46,014 nt of DNA, taken from assembly GCA_018222835.1 (NCBI GenBank), contig JAAEZN010000020.1:1-46014 (forward strand), written 5' to 3'. The stretch is from Algicola sp. Its GTDB lineage: Bacteria; Bacteroidota; Bacteroidia; Flavobacteriales; Flavobacteriaceae. Of the stretch, positions 18,702-25,711 are shown one piece after another (position 1 is the first letter of the stretch; every line of letters begins with the position of its first letter). The notes beneath the pieces were generated by a model. It ran no database searches. It saw only the letters and a program-made list of their open reading frames with translations, and was not told the origin of the DNA. A program made the position numbers and the translations under genes.

Positions 18702-18737
18702 CTGCCACGACCCAAGAAGGTTGTGGCAGTTTTTTTA
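18702..18737 (+). terminator. Rho-independent terminator after katG
   Basis: Arms CTGCCACGACC (18702-18712) and GGTTGTGGCAG (18719-18729) pair with one G-T wobble around a six-base loop, followed by seven T. It sits between katG and the ankyrin gene, so expression of the latter needs read-through or the weak -7-like TAACTTTC at 18738. Confidence 0.8.
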
Positions 18738-18748
18738 TAACTTTCGGC

Positions 18749-19231
18749 ATGGCTATGAATATTAAAGAAGAGCTCTTCAACAATATAAGAAATGGGAACC
18801 CGCAGAGAGTGAAGGCCCTATTGCAGAACAACCCTGGTTTTTTGGAAACGCAAGATCAAAGGGGTTCTACACCCTTGTTATTGGCCGCATACTATGGTCA
18901 CGGGGATATTGTGCAATTTTTGCTGGATAAAGGAGCTAAAGTTGACGCTTTGGACGGTACCGGAAATACCGCACTCATGGGTGTTTGTTTTAAAGGATAT
19001 ACCGAAATTGCCGAAAACTTGATCAAGGCAGGCGCCAATGTAAACGTAAAGAACGCTATGGGAGCCACCTGTCTTATTTATGCCGTGACCTTTAATCGAA
19101 AAGATATGGTAGAGCTATTGCTAAAAAACGGAGCAGACACCTCTGTAAAAGATGCTAGGGGAAAAACAGCAATGGACCATATAATGGAGCAAGGGAATAC
19201 CGAAATACAAGAACTCCTAAAAAAGTTTTAG
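18749..19231 (+). CDS. Ankyrin-repeat protein downstream of katG
   Basis: 160 residues (158 if the second ATG at 18755 is used). At least four ankyrin repeats are visible, with GSTPLLLAAYYGHGDIVQFLLDKGAKV, GNTALMGVCFKGYTEIAENLIKAGANV and GATCLIYAVTFNRKDMVELLLKNGADT as successive 33-residue units, recognised by their TPLLLA/TALM and LLxxGA cores. There is no signal peptide, so it should be cytoplasmic like KatG. In Pseudomonas aeruginosa the ankyrin protein AnkB is encoded next to KatB and supports its activity; a similar helper role is a reasonable inference but AnkB is periplasmic. The stop TAG is immediately followed by the ATG of the amidase gene, indicating co-translation. Confidence 0.87.
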   Translation: MAMNIKEELFNNIRNGNPQRVKALLQNNPGFLETQDQRGSTPLLLAAYYGHGDIVQFLLDKGAKVDALDGTGNTALMGVCFKGYTEIAENLIKAGANVNVKNAMGATCLIYAVTFNRKDMVELLLKNGADTSVKDARGKTAMDHIMEQGNTEIQELLKKF

Positions 19232-20008
19232 ATGTTGCCCACATTAAATCTCGCCTTGATTCAAACCGAACTGCATTGGGAAAACCCCGAGGCCAACCGA
19301 AAAATGTTTGAAGAGAAAATAGCGAGTATCCCCGATGATGTGGATTTGATCGTGCTTCCAGAGATGTTCACAACCGGATTTACCATGAATCCTGAAAATA
19401 TTGCAGTAGAAGAAGGCGATATTACAGTAAAGTGGATGCAAAATATGGCTCAAAAGAAGAAAGCAGCCATAATAGGAAGCATTGTTTACCAAGAGAAGGA
19501 TGCATTTTACAATCGGCTGTTCTTTGTTTCGCAAAATAAAGAAATCCATGCCTACAATAAAAGGCACACATTTACCTTGGCAGGGGAAAATGAGGTTTAC
19601 CATGCAGGCAATCATAAACTGATATTTGAGTACAAAGGATTTAAAATTTGTCCAATGATTTGTTATGATCTTCGTTTTCCCGTTTGGGCGAGGAATGCTG
19701 AGAATTATGATATATTGATCTATGTGGCCAACTGGCCAAAGAAAAGAGTTAGTGCTTGGGATACCTTGTTAAAGGCCAGGGCCATTGAAAACATGTCCTA
19801 TTGTGTTGGAGTCAACAGAACAGGAACAGATAATCTGGATTTTGAGTATTCCGGACATTCGGCAACTTATAATGTGCTGGGCGAACCGTTGGCTTTCTCC
19901 AAAAAAGAAGAAATTCTTTATGCTACGTTGAACAAGGAGCACATAACTACAACAAGAAACAAATTAAGGTTTTTAGAAGATAGGGATAGCTTTAGTTTGA
20001 GAGAATAA
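19232..20008 (+). CDS. Nitrilase-superfamily amidohydrolase, omega-amidase (YafV) type
   Basis: 258 residues, cytoplasmic. The Glu-Lys-Cys triad is visible: Glu44 in LPEMFTTGF, Lys110 in AYNKRHTF and Cys144 in ICYDLRFP. The overall pattern, including ANWPKKRVSAWDTLLKARAIEN and VNRTGTD, is that of the YafV/Nit2 branch, which hydrolyses alpha-ketoglutaramate and similar omega-amides, a metabolite-repair reaction after glutamine transamination. It starts directly after the ankyrin stop. Its 3' end overlaps the opposite-strand Ig-like lipoprotein gene by 17 bases, with no terminator between the two. A substrate other than ketoglutaramate cannot be excluded. Confidence 0.88.
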   Translation: MLPTLNLALIQTELHWENPEANRKMFEEKIASIPDDVDLIVLPEMFTTGFTMNPENIAVEEGDITVKWMQNMAQKKKAAIIGSIVYQEKDAFYNRLFFVSQNKEIHAYNKRHTFTLAGENEVYHAGNHKLIFEYKGFKICPMICYDLRFPVWARNAENYDILIYVANWPKKRVSAWDTLLKARAIENMSYCVGVNRTGTDNLDFEYSGHSATYNVLGEPLAFSKKEEILYATLNKEHITTTRNKLRFLEDRDSFSLRE

Positions 20009-21611
20009 ACGTTTCTTCCTTTTCCCAGTTGGCCCTAATTTCAATAGTGCCAGGATAATAACTTACCCTTTCTGGTTGTATTTTTTTAAGGTAATTCCCT
20101 GTGTCCATCTTGCCATTTCCATTATCATCCAAAATAACACGGGCAATATAATTGCCTGGTTGTAAATTATTGAACTCGAAAATTTGTGATTCGCTTGCAC
20201 TAATTTCACGTTGAATTTCTCCTTTTTCATTAGTGAGCTGTACAATTACAGGGTAGCTGACGTCGCCTCCCAAGATCATTCGTAAATTGCCATAATCGGC
20301 AAAACTACCGGTAGAAAGGTTATAGGATAGGCTGTCGTTTTGTATGCCAAAGAAATCGGTTATGGCTCCGGGCAACAATGTGAACGAATAATTTTGATTG
20401 GGTTCAATCTCAAAATCAAAATCAATTTTATTTTTCACCGTATCCAATATAGCGCTATACGTTGCAGGAATAGAATCGCTCACATTTAAGGAAATATTGC
20501 TGGTATCCATGGAAATTATGGGCGTATTGGCCAATACGCTAAAAGTATCCTCGAAATTAATTTTTCCACTGGCAGAAGCAGATAGTTTTAAGGAGTCTAT
20601 AGCGAGGTCGCGCATTTTTACGGTAAAGGTGTCGATTGCTTCTACCTTATCACTTTTCACCAGAAAAACAATGGAATCCAAATCGGTTGGGGTAAGCCAA
20701 TAATTCAATGTGTCCTTATCCCGCTCTTTTGTAATGGTGGTACTAACAGAATCAGGAAGAGAGGTCATGGTACTGATGTTCATTTCGGTATAGTCCCCTT
20801 GATAGCCAAATATAATCTTGTTCTTGGCCACCAAGCTAGGCACGGAGGCTTTGTAATTTAATTGCTCCTTAAATAGGTTCAATAGGTAGATCGAGTCCGT
20901 TGGAATAGTAATAGTGTCCTCGATAAACCCAATTTTGTCTTGGGACTGATCGAACATATTGTTCTTATTTACGTCTTTTAATCCAAAAAGGGCATATTTT
21001 CCGGCCTTTAGATTTCTCAATTCAAAAAGGGGCAGGCTATCCCCGGTGTTAGTAATGTATAACGGAGGCTCCTTATAAATGGTGGAATCGGTATAGGTAC
21101 TGTCCATTTCGTAGAGAACAACACTGATAAATTCGTCGGCTTTTCTGTTTATGGCATCTTTTACCGCTCCTGATAGAGTCAATGAATCAATATAATCACC
21201 TGTAGAGAACACGTAGCTCAAAAAACTATTCGGATTCCCTTCATTATTGTCTTGAATACTTTGCCCAAAGTTGATGGTATATGTAGTGTTTTCACGGAGT
21301 GTGTCCTTTATGGTCACCTCAATAAACTTGCTTGGTGTTCCTTGGGGCTTTATTTCGGCGGCATGCTTGAAAGGGGGAGATACCACCAACTGATTTTGAA
21401 CATCTTGAAGTTTGATCAGTTCATCAAAATAAAGGCGGATCTTCTTTTCCTTGAAATTGATGCTAAAATTCTCCGGTTCTGTTCGCATCAATTTAGGGGG
21501 GGTAACATCTTTTGGTCCACCACTCGGAGATCCACGTTTGGCACATTGCCAAAGTGCCAAGGTCATAAAAGCCAAGAAAAGAAGTCCAAACAGTTTTTTT
21601 AAGTACACCAT
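19992..21611 (-). CDS. Ig-like (Big_5) domain lipoprotein
   Basis: 539 residues from the ATG at 21611. A TTG 21 bases upstream would add seven residues ahead of the signal peptide and is less likely. The signal MVYLKKLFGLLFLAFMTLAL ends at Cys23 (LWQC), so the protein is lipid-anchored. Residues about 38-140 form an SbsA-type Ig-like domain (TPPKLMRTEPENFS, IRLYFDELIKL, INFGQSIQDNNEGN), which is widespread in Bacteroidota as a cell-envelope protein of unknown role. The remainder is beta-rich with repeated NLKAGKYALFGLKDVNKNN and NLQPGNYIARVILDDNGNGKMD units, here seen as two SpaA/Ig-type folds whose cores are GKYAL and GNYIARV. The gene lies in minus-strand tandem with comF. Confidence 0.82.
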   Translation of the reverse strand: MVYLKKLFGLLFLAFMTLALWQCAKRGSPSGGPKDVTPPKLMRTEPENFSINFKEKKIRLYFDELIKLQDVQNQLVVSPPFKHAAEIKPQGTPSKFIEVTIKDTLRENTTYTINFGQSIQDNNEGNPNSFLSYVFSTGDYIDSLTLSGAVKDAINRKADEFISVVLYEMDSTYTDSTIYKEPPLYITNTGDSLPLFELRNLKAGKYALFGLKDVNKNNMFDQSQDKIGFIEDTITIPTDSIYLLNLFKEQLNYKASVPSLVAKNKIIFGYQGDYTEMNISTMTSLPDSVSTTITKERDKDTLNYWLTPTDLDSIVFLVKSDKVEAIDTFTVKMRDLAIDSLKLSASASGKINFEDTFSVLANTPIISMDTSNISLNVSDSIPATYSAILDTVKNKIDFDFEIEPNQNYSFTLLPGAITDFFGIQNDSLSYNLSTGSFADYGNLRMILGGDVSYPVIVQLTNEKGEIQREISASESQIFEFNNLQPGNYIARVILDDNGNGKMDTGNYLKKIQPERVSYYPGTIEIRANWEKEETFILSN

Positions 21612-21675
21612 GCCTAAAATAATGTGGGACAAAGAAACAACATATTTAAAAACTGGTATGCCGCATTAATAAAAT

Positions 21676-22386
21676 TTAACCCTCTGGAACTATGGCAATA
21701 CTCAAAACCGAAACTTCCATACCTTGCTGCTGGAGAAGTGTTTGAGCGCAGGATTCTATCGTGGCACCGGTGGTGATCACATCATCGACCAGTAAAATCT
21801 GTTTAAATGTGCAATTTTTGGAATGGTTAAGCCTAAAAGCATCTTTGGAGCTTTCCCAACGCCACTGTCTGCCCTTTTTGGTCTGGGTTTTAGTATTTTT
21901 CACCTTGATCAACCAGTCGTCACAGTATGTTGCACCTAGGTGTTCAGCGATTGTTCTGGCGAATAGCGCTACTTGATTGTAACCACGCTTTTTAAGTTTT
22001 TTGCTATGCAAGGGAACAGGAATCACGGCTTCAATATGAGCAAGTTCGCCACGCTCCTTTATAAGTGTACCGCACCAATCCCCAAAAAAACCACCTATTT
22101 GTTCCTGATTTTTGTACTTAAGCCAATGCAGTAAATTTTTTATTAAGCCATTTTTTGAGAAAAAAACGAACGAGGCGGCCTTTTTTATTGGAACTCTGCC
22201 ATAAAATATGCGATCCACTTCATTTTCCACCAGATAGTTATGATCGGTGAGTGGCACATCATGTCGGCAAACTGCACATAAAATATGCTCTTCGGTGAAT
22301 AATTGCGTATTACATCCAAAACATACCCTTGGCAATAGGATAGTGTTAATCTCGTTTATTATCTTAGCCAACCTTTTTGGTGTCAA
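21676..22386 (-). CDS. comF: ComF family protein (phosphoribosyltransferase fold)
   Basis: 236 residues. An N-terminal zinc-ribbon with two Cys pairs (CFGC at about 22-25 and CAVC at about 37-40) precedes a type I phosphoribosyltransferase domain with the PRPP-binding motif ILLVDDVITTGAT near residues 195-207, and IPVPLHSKKLKKRGYNQ in between, the segment ComF proteins share. ComF is needed for natural transformation in several bacteria (DNA uptake into the cytoplasm and recombination with PriA). The open frame starts at TTG (22386), because TAA lies two codons further upstream and no ATG occurs before the first Cys; TTG at 22371 is an alternative. Divergent from the coiled-coil gene with only 35 bases between them. 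Confidence 0.87.
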   Translation of the reverse strand: MTPKRLAKIINEINTILLPRVCFGCNTQLFTEEHILCAVCRHDVPLTDHNYLVENEVDRIFYGRVPIKKAASFVFFSKNGLIKNLLHWLKYKNQEQIGGFFGDWCGTLIKERGELAHIEAVIPVPLHSKKLKKRGYNQVALFARTIAEHLGATYCDDWLIKVKNTKTQTKKGRQWRWESSKDAFRLNHSKNCTFKQILLVDDVITTGATIESCAQTLLQQQGMEVSVLSIAIVPEG

Positions 22387-22421
22387 AACTTATATATGTT
22401 TTAGAGTAGATTGTCAACCCC

Positions 22422-23318
22422 ATGAACTCCCAAGATAACAATTTCAACTACAAAATTATTTTTGCCGCTCTTGTAGCGGTGATCGTGGGGATTCTAATAG
22501 CCTTTTATTACAGCTACGCTCAATCCAAGAATCAAATGATCTATTTGGAGGATGAGAAGTCACTTTTGGTAAAAGATCTTACATTGATGAGGGCCGAGGT
22601 GGATCGTTTGTCGGGCTTGAACGAGGTGAACGAAATTGAACTTCAAACCTCGCGTTTTCGGGTTCAACAACTTTTGGATTCTGTGGGGCGCTTAAATTTT
22701 AGCATTACCAAATTAAAGGAAACTCGAAAAGAGCTAAGAAAATTGGAGTTGCGCTTTGACAGTCTTAAGCTCAAGAATAATTTTCTTAGGTACAACAATA
22801 GTTTGTTGGCCAGTAAATATGATGAGACCATCAAACAATTGGAAGAACTTCGTGGTAGGGCCAATAGCATGCAACAAACGGAATCTTTGTTAAGGGAAAC
22901 CAATAAGGAGCTTACAAGGGAGCTTCGAATCAAAAGCTATCTAAAGCTTCAAGATGCAGAGGGCAGTGGATTTAGGTTGCGGGCTGGAAGACCCATCAAA
23001 ACAAATAAGGCTTCTGTAATCGAAAAATTGCGTGGTTGCGTTACTATTTTAAGCGATGCAAGTTCCAGAGGCGATATTAAAGTACTCTATCTTCAGTTTT
23101 TGGACCCCAATATGAAAGTGGTCGAGGATAACGCGAATACTATTTCGGTAAGTGGAAACACTTATAGTAAAAAGGTGGAAATCGTATATACCGGAAAAGA
23201 GATCAGTATCTGCGATGCCATTACGGTTCCGGAAGGCTCTTTGGAGGAGGGAATTTATACCCTAAATGTATTCGAGGACGAAAGATTATTGGCTTCCACA
23301 GAATTTCAGTTGAAATAG
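22422..23318 (+). CDS. Inner-membrane-anchored coiled-coil protein, function unknown
   Basis: 298 residues. One transmembrane helix (about 11-31, IIFAALVAVIVGILIAFYY) near the N-terminus, then a predicted long coiled coil (about 38-175, rich in Leu/Glu/Lys/Arg heptads with LRKLELRFDSLKLKN and LLRETNKELTREL), then a compact C-terminal domain (about 185-298) with beta-strand pattern (GDIKVLYLQFLDPNMK, GIYTLNVFEDERLL). The layout is that of a bitopic protein with a large extracytoplasmic part, but I do not recognise a named family. It precedes glyS by 36 bases. The sequence gives no direct clue to its role; an envelope scaffold is only a guess. Confidence 0.75.
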   Translation: MNSQDNNFNYKIIFAALVAVIVGILIAFYYSYAQSKNQMIYLEDEKSLLVKDLTLMRAEVDRLSGLNEVNEIELQTSRFRVQQLLDSVGRLNFSITKLKETRKELRKLELRFDSLKLKNNFLRYNNSLLASKYDETIKQLEELRGRANSMQQTESLLRETNKELTRELRIKSYLKLQDAEGSGFRLRAGRPIKTNKASVIEKLRGCVTILSDASSRGDIKVLYLQFLDPNMKVVEDNANTISVSGNTYSKKVEIVYTGKEISICDAITVPEGSLEEGIYTLNVFEDERLLASTEFQLK

Positions 23319-23342
23319 CTTATTTCTTTATGGGTAAAACTC

Positions 23343-23350
23343 TATTTTTG
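23343..23350 (+). promoter_or_regulatory. -7 element directly in front of glyS (leaderless start?)
   Basis: TATTTTTG is an exact TAnnTTTG match ending five bases before the glyS ATG at 23355. The predicted first transcribed base is at or next to the A of the start codon. No convincing -33 TTTG lies 19-21 bases upstream. Confidence 0.45.
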
Positions 23351-23354
23351 CCCA

Positions 23355-24896
23355 ATGGCAAATCAAGAAGACGTTTTTAAGAAGGTAATCTCCCACGCAA
23401 AGGAATACGGTTATGTATTTCAATCCAGTGAGATTTATGATGGGCTTAGTGCTGTTTACGACTACGGTCAGAACGGTGCGGAGCTAAAGAAGAATATTCG
23501 CGAATATTGGTGGAAAGCCATGGTGCAGCTCAATGAGAACATTGTGGGCATCGATGCCGCCATATTTATGCATCCTACCACATGGAAGGCCTCTGGCCAC
23601 GTGGATGCCTTCAATGATCCGTTGATCGATAATAAAGATTCCAAAAAAAGATATCGTGCCGATGTCCTTATCGAGGACTATGTGGCCAAGATCGAAGCAA
23701 AAATCGAAAAAGAGGTTGCCAAGGCCGCCAAACGTTTTGGAGATAGCTTTGACAAGGAACAATTTCTTGCCACCAATAATCGGGTTTTGGGCTATCAAGA
23801 GAAAGCCGATTCCATTTTAAAAAGAATGGGTCAGTCTTTGGAAAAGGAAGATTTGGCCGATGTAAAGGCATTGATCGAAGAGCTCGAAATTGCCTGTCCA
23901 TTGTCCGGGTCTAAAAACTGGACGGATGTAAAGCAATTCAATTTGATGTTCGGCACCAAGTTGGGAGCTTCCGCCGAAAGTGCCATGGACCTGTACCTTC
24001 GCCCTGAAACCGCTCAAGGTATTTTTGTCAACTTTTTGAATGTACAGAAAACCGGAAGGATGAAGATTCCGTTTGGGATTGCTCAAACTGGAAAAGCTTT
24101 CCGTAACGAGATTGTAGCCCGTCAGTTTATTTTCCGAATGAGGGAATTTGAGCAGATGGAGATGCAATTCTTTATAAAACCAGGCACCCAAATGGAGTGG
24201 TACGAGGCTTGGAAGGAAAAACGAATGAAATGGCACCTTTCACTGGGAATGGGAGCGGACAACTATCGCTTCCACGATCACGAAAAGTTGGCGCACTACG
24301 CAGACGCCGCAGCCGATATCGAGTTCAAATTTCCATTTGGATTTAAGGAATTGGAGGGAATCCATTCCCGTACCGATTTTGATTTGGGCAAACACGAAGA
24401 GTATTCGGGTAAAAAGCTTCAATATTTCGACCACGAAGAAAACCAGAGCTACACCCCTTATGTATTGGAAACCTCGATAGGATTAGATCGTATGTTCTTG
24501 GCTGTGTTCTCCAACTCTTTACAAGAAGAAGAACTGGAGAACGGGACTACACGTACCGTACTAAAAATTCCGGCAGTGTTGGCGCCAAATAAGGTAGCCA
24601 TTCTACCTTTGTTAAAGCGCGATGGACTTCCAGAGGTTGCACAAAAGTTGGTGGACGAGCTTAAATGGGACTTTAACGTGGACTACGACGAAAAAGATGC
24701 CGTTGGTCGCCGTTACCGCCGTCAGGATGCAGCGGGAACACCATTTTGTGTTACCGTTGACCACCAAACATTGGAAGATGATACGGTAACCATTAGACAT
24801 AGGGATACCATGGAACAAAACCGCGTAAAACTTTCGGAAGTGAAAGAAATCATTTCCAAAGAAGTGGATATGCGTTATTGGCTGCAGAAGATTTGA
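23355..24896 (+). CDS. glyS: Glycine--tRNA ligase, dimeric type
   Basis: 513 residues, cytoplasmic. A class II synthetase that charges tRNA-Gly with glycine. The sequence shows the single-chain (alpha2) eukaryote/archaea-like form: YDGLSAVYDYGQNGAELKKN at the N-terminus, class II motif 2 in FRNEIVARQFIFRMREFEQMEMQFF, RPETAQGIFVNF, motif 3 in SIGLDRM, and the anticodon-binding domain (about 395-510) with VAILPLLKRDG and DAAGTPFCVTVD. The long insertion between motifs 1 and 2 (residues about 95-190, charged helices) is usual in Bacteroidota. It may be transcribed alone from the -7 element described at 23343 as well as with the gene upstream. Confidence 0.97.
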   Translation: MANQEDVFKKVISHAKEYGYVFQSSEIYDGLSAVYDYGQNGAELKKNIREYWWKAMVQLNENIVGIDAAIFMHPTTWKASGHVDAFNDPLIDNKDSKKRYRADVLIEDYVAKIEAKIEKEVAKAAKRFGDSFDKEQFLATNNRVLGYQEKADSILKRMGQSLEKEDLADVKALIEELEIACPLSGSKNWTDVKQFNLMFGTKLGASAESAMDLYLRPETAQGIFVNFLNVQKTGRMKIPFGIAQTGKAFRNEIVARQFIFRMREFEQMEMQFFIKPGTQMEWYEAWKEKRMKWHLSLGMGADNYRFHDHEKLAHYADAAADIEFKFPFGFKELEGIHSRTDFDLGKHEEYSGKKLQYFDHEENQSYTPYVLETSIGLDRMFLAVFSNSLQEEELENGTTRTVLKIPAVLAPNKVAILPLLKRDGLPEVAQKLVDELKWDFNVDYDEKDAVGRRYRRQDAAGTPFCVTVDHQTLEDDTVTIRHRDTMEQNRVKLSEVKEIISKEVDMRYWLQKI

Positions 24897-24924
24897 TAAA
24901 GGTCTTAAACCTCAGGATTAAAAA

Positions 24925-24978
24925 TTTGTATTTAACTTGATTTTTATACAATTGTAACTTTTTTTATCTACATTGTAT
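24925..24978 (+). promoter_or_regulatory. Promoter and possible autoregulatory operator of hicBA
   Basis: TTTG at 24925-24928 and TACAATTG at 24947-24954 could form a -33/-7 pair with an 18-base spacer. The -7 region lies within the perfect palindrome TACAATTGTA (24947-24956). ATACAAT (24946-24952) and ATTGTAT (24972-24978) also form a wider inverted repeat. Symmetric sites over the promoter are what an autorepressing antitoxin would bind. Confidence 0.4.
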
Positions 24979-25016
24979 GGCTAAGTCTATTTAATAAAAC
25001 TCCAAAAAATCCCATT

Positions 25017-25412
25017 ATGTCTAAATATCTTTTTGAAGGTGATTATAGCAATAAATCGGGTAATGTTAAGGTGAAACTTTTTTTGGTTCATTTTATTGAT
25101 GAGGGAGGAATTCACTTTATTTATTCTCCCCATTTGGATTTGTCAGGCTATGGAAACACTGAAGCTGATGCAAAGGAATCATTTAAGATAGTGTTTGAAG
25201 ATTTTGTGGATTACACCTTAAAGAAAAAAACTATTGGAAAAGTTTTAAAAAGTTTAGGGTGGAAATTAAAAGGCACCATGAAACGGCCTAAGAATATTGT
25301 TGCTCCCAGTATCACATCTATTATAGGCAAGAATGATTATGTTTCTGAAATTTTTGACAAATACCCAGTTAATACTTTTCATCAAGAGGTAGGAATACCA
25401 ACGTATGCTTAA
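25017..25412 (+). CDS. hicB: HicB-like antitoxin
   Basis: 131 residues. The N-terminal half has the partial RNase H fold of HicB proteins: strands VKLFLVHFIDEGGIHFIYSPHLDLSGYGNTEADAKESFKIVFEDF, recognised by the SPHLDLSGYGxTxxxA core that resembles the HicB consensus PDLPGCxTxGxTxxEA. The C-terminal part (about 85-131) is basic then polar with no clear helix-turn-helix or ribbon-helix-helix, so DNA binding cannot be read from the sequence. It binds and neutralises HicA in the family. The gene precedes hicA by 12 bases, an antitoxin-first order. The pair has more A+T-rich codons than glyS and fhs around it, compatible with horizontal gain. Confidence 0.72.
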   Translation: MSKYLFEGDYSNKSGNVKVKLFLVHFIDEGGIHFIYSPHLDLSGYGNTEADAKESFKIVFEDFVDYTLKKKTIGKVLKSLGWKLKGTMKRPKNIVAPSITSIIGKNDYVSEIFDKYPVNTFHQEVGIPTYA

Positions 25413-25424
25413 TCCAATTGTTTG

Positions 25425-25673
25425 ATGTCCACTAAGAAGTTATCCAATATCTCGTTAAAGGATTTTAGGAAGTTTCTTGAAAGTGAAGGTCTTAATATAA
25501 TTAAGGATACAAAAGGTAGAGGTGGACATGAAAAATGGTCAAAAAGGGGCATGGATAGACCAATAACAATTCAAACCCATGTAGATCCTGTTCCTGAGTT
25601 CATCGTAAAACAAGTGTTAAGGCATTTAAATATGAATAGAAAAACCTTCTTTAAAAAGTTTGACAAATTGTAG
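25425..25673 (+). CDS. hicA: HicA-like mRNA interferase toxin
   Basis: 82 residues from the ATG at 25425; a TTG codon just before it is possible. The fold expected is a small double-stranded-RNA-binding-like domain: SLKDFRKFLESEGLN helix, then KGRGGHEKWSKRG with the probable catalytic His35, ITIQTHVDPVPEFIVKQVLRHLNM and a basic tail. Such toxins cleave mRNA and stop translation until the HicB antitoxin is restored. The intact His and the upstream HicB suggest a working module. HicA usually has GSHxx; here it is GGHEKW, a modest variation. No other phage or mobile-element gene is visible next to it. Confidence 0.78.
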   Translation: MSTKKLSNISLKDFRKFLESEGLNIIKDTKGRGGHEKWSKRGMDRPITIQTHVDPVPEFIVKQVLRHLNMNRKTFFKKFDKL

Positions 25674-25711
25674 TTTACGGTAAAGCTTCTAATTGCAAAA
25701 AAACCTACGAA

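Noticed and set aside
24897..25711. Genomic island or prophage around hicBA
   Set aside because: No integrase, transposase, tRNA gene or direct repeats flank the pair; it looks like a single small insertion at most.
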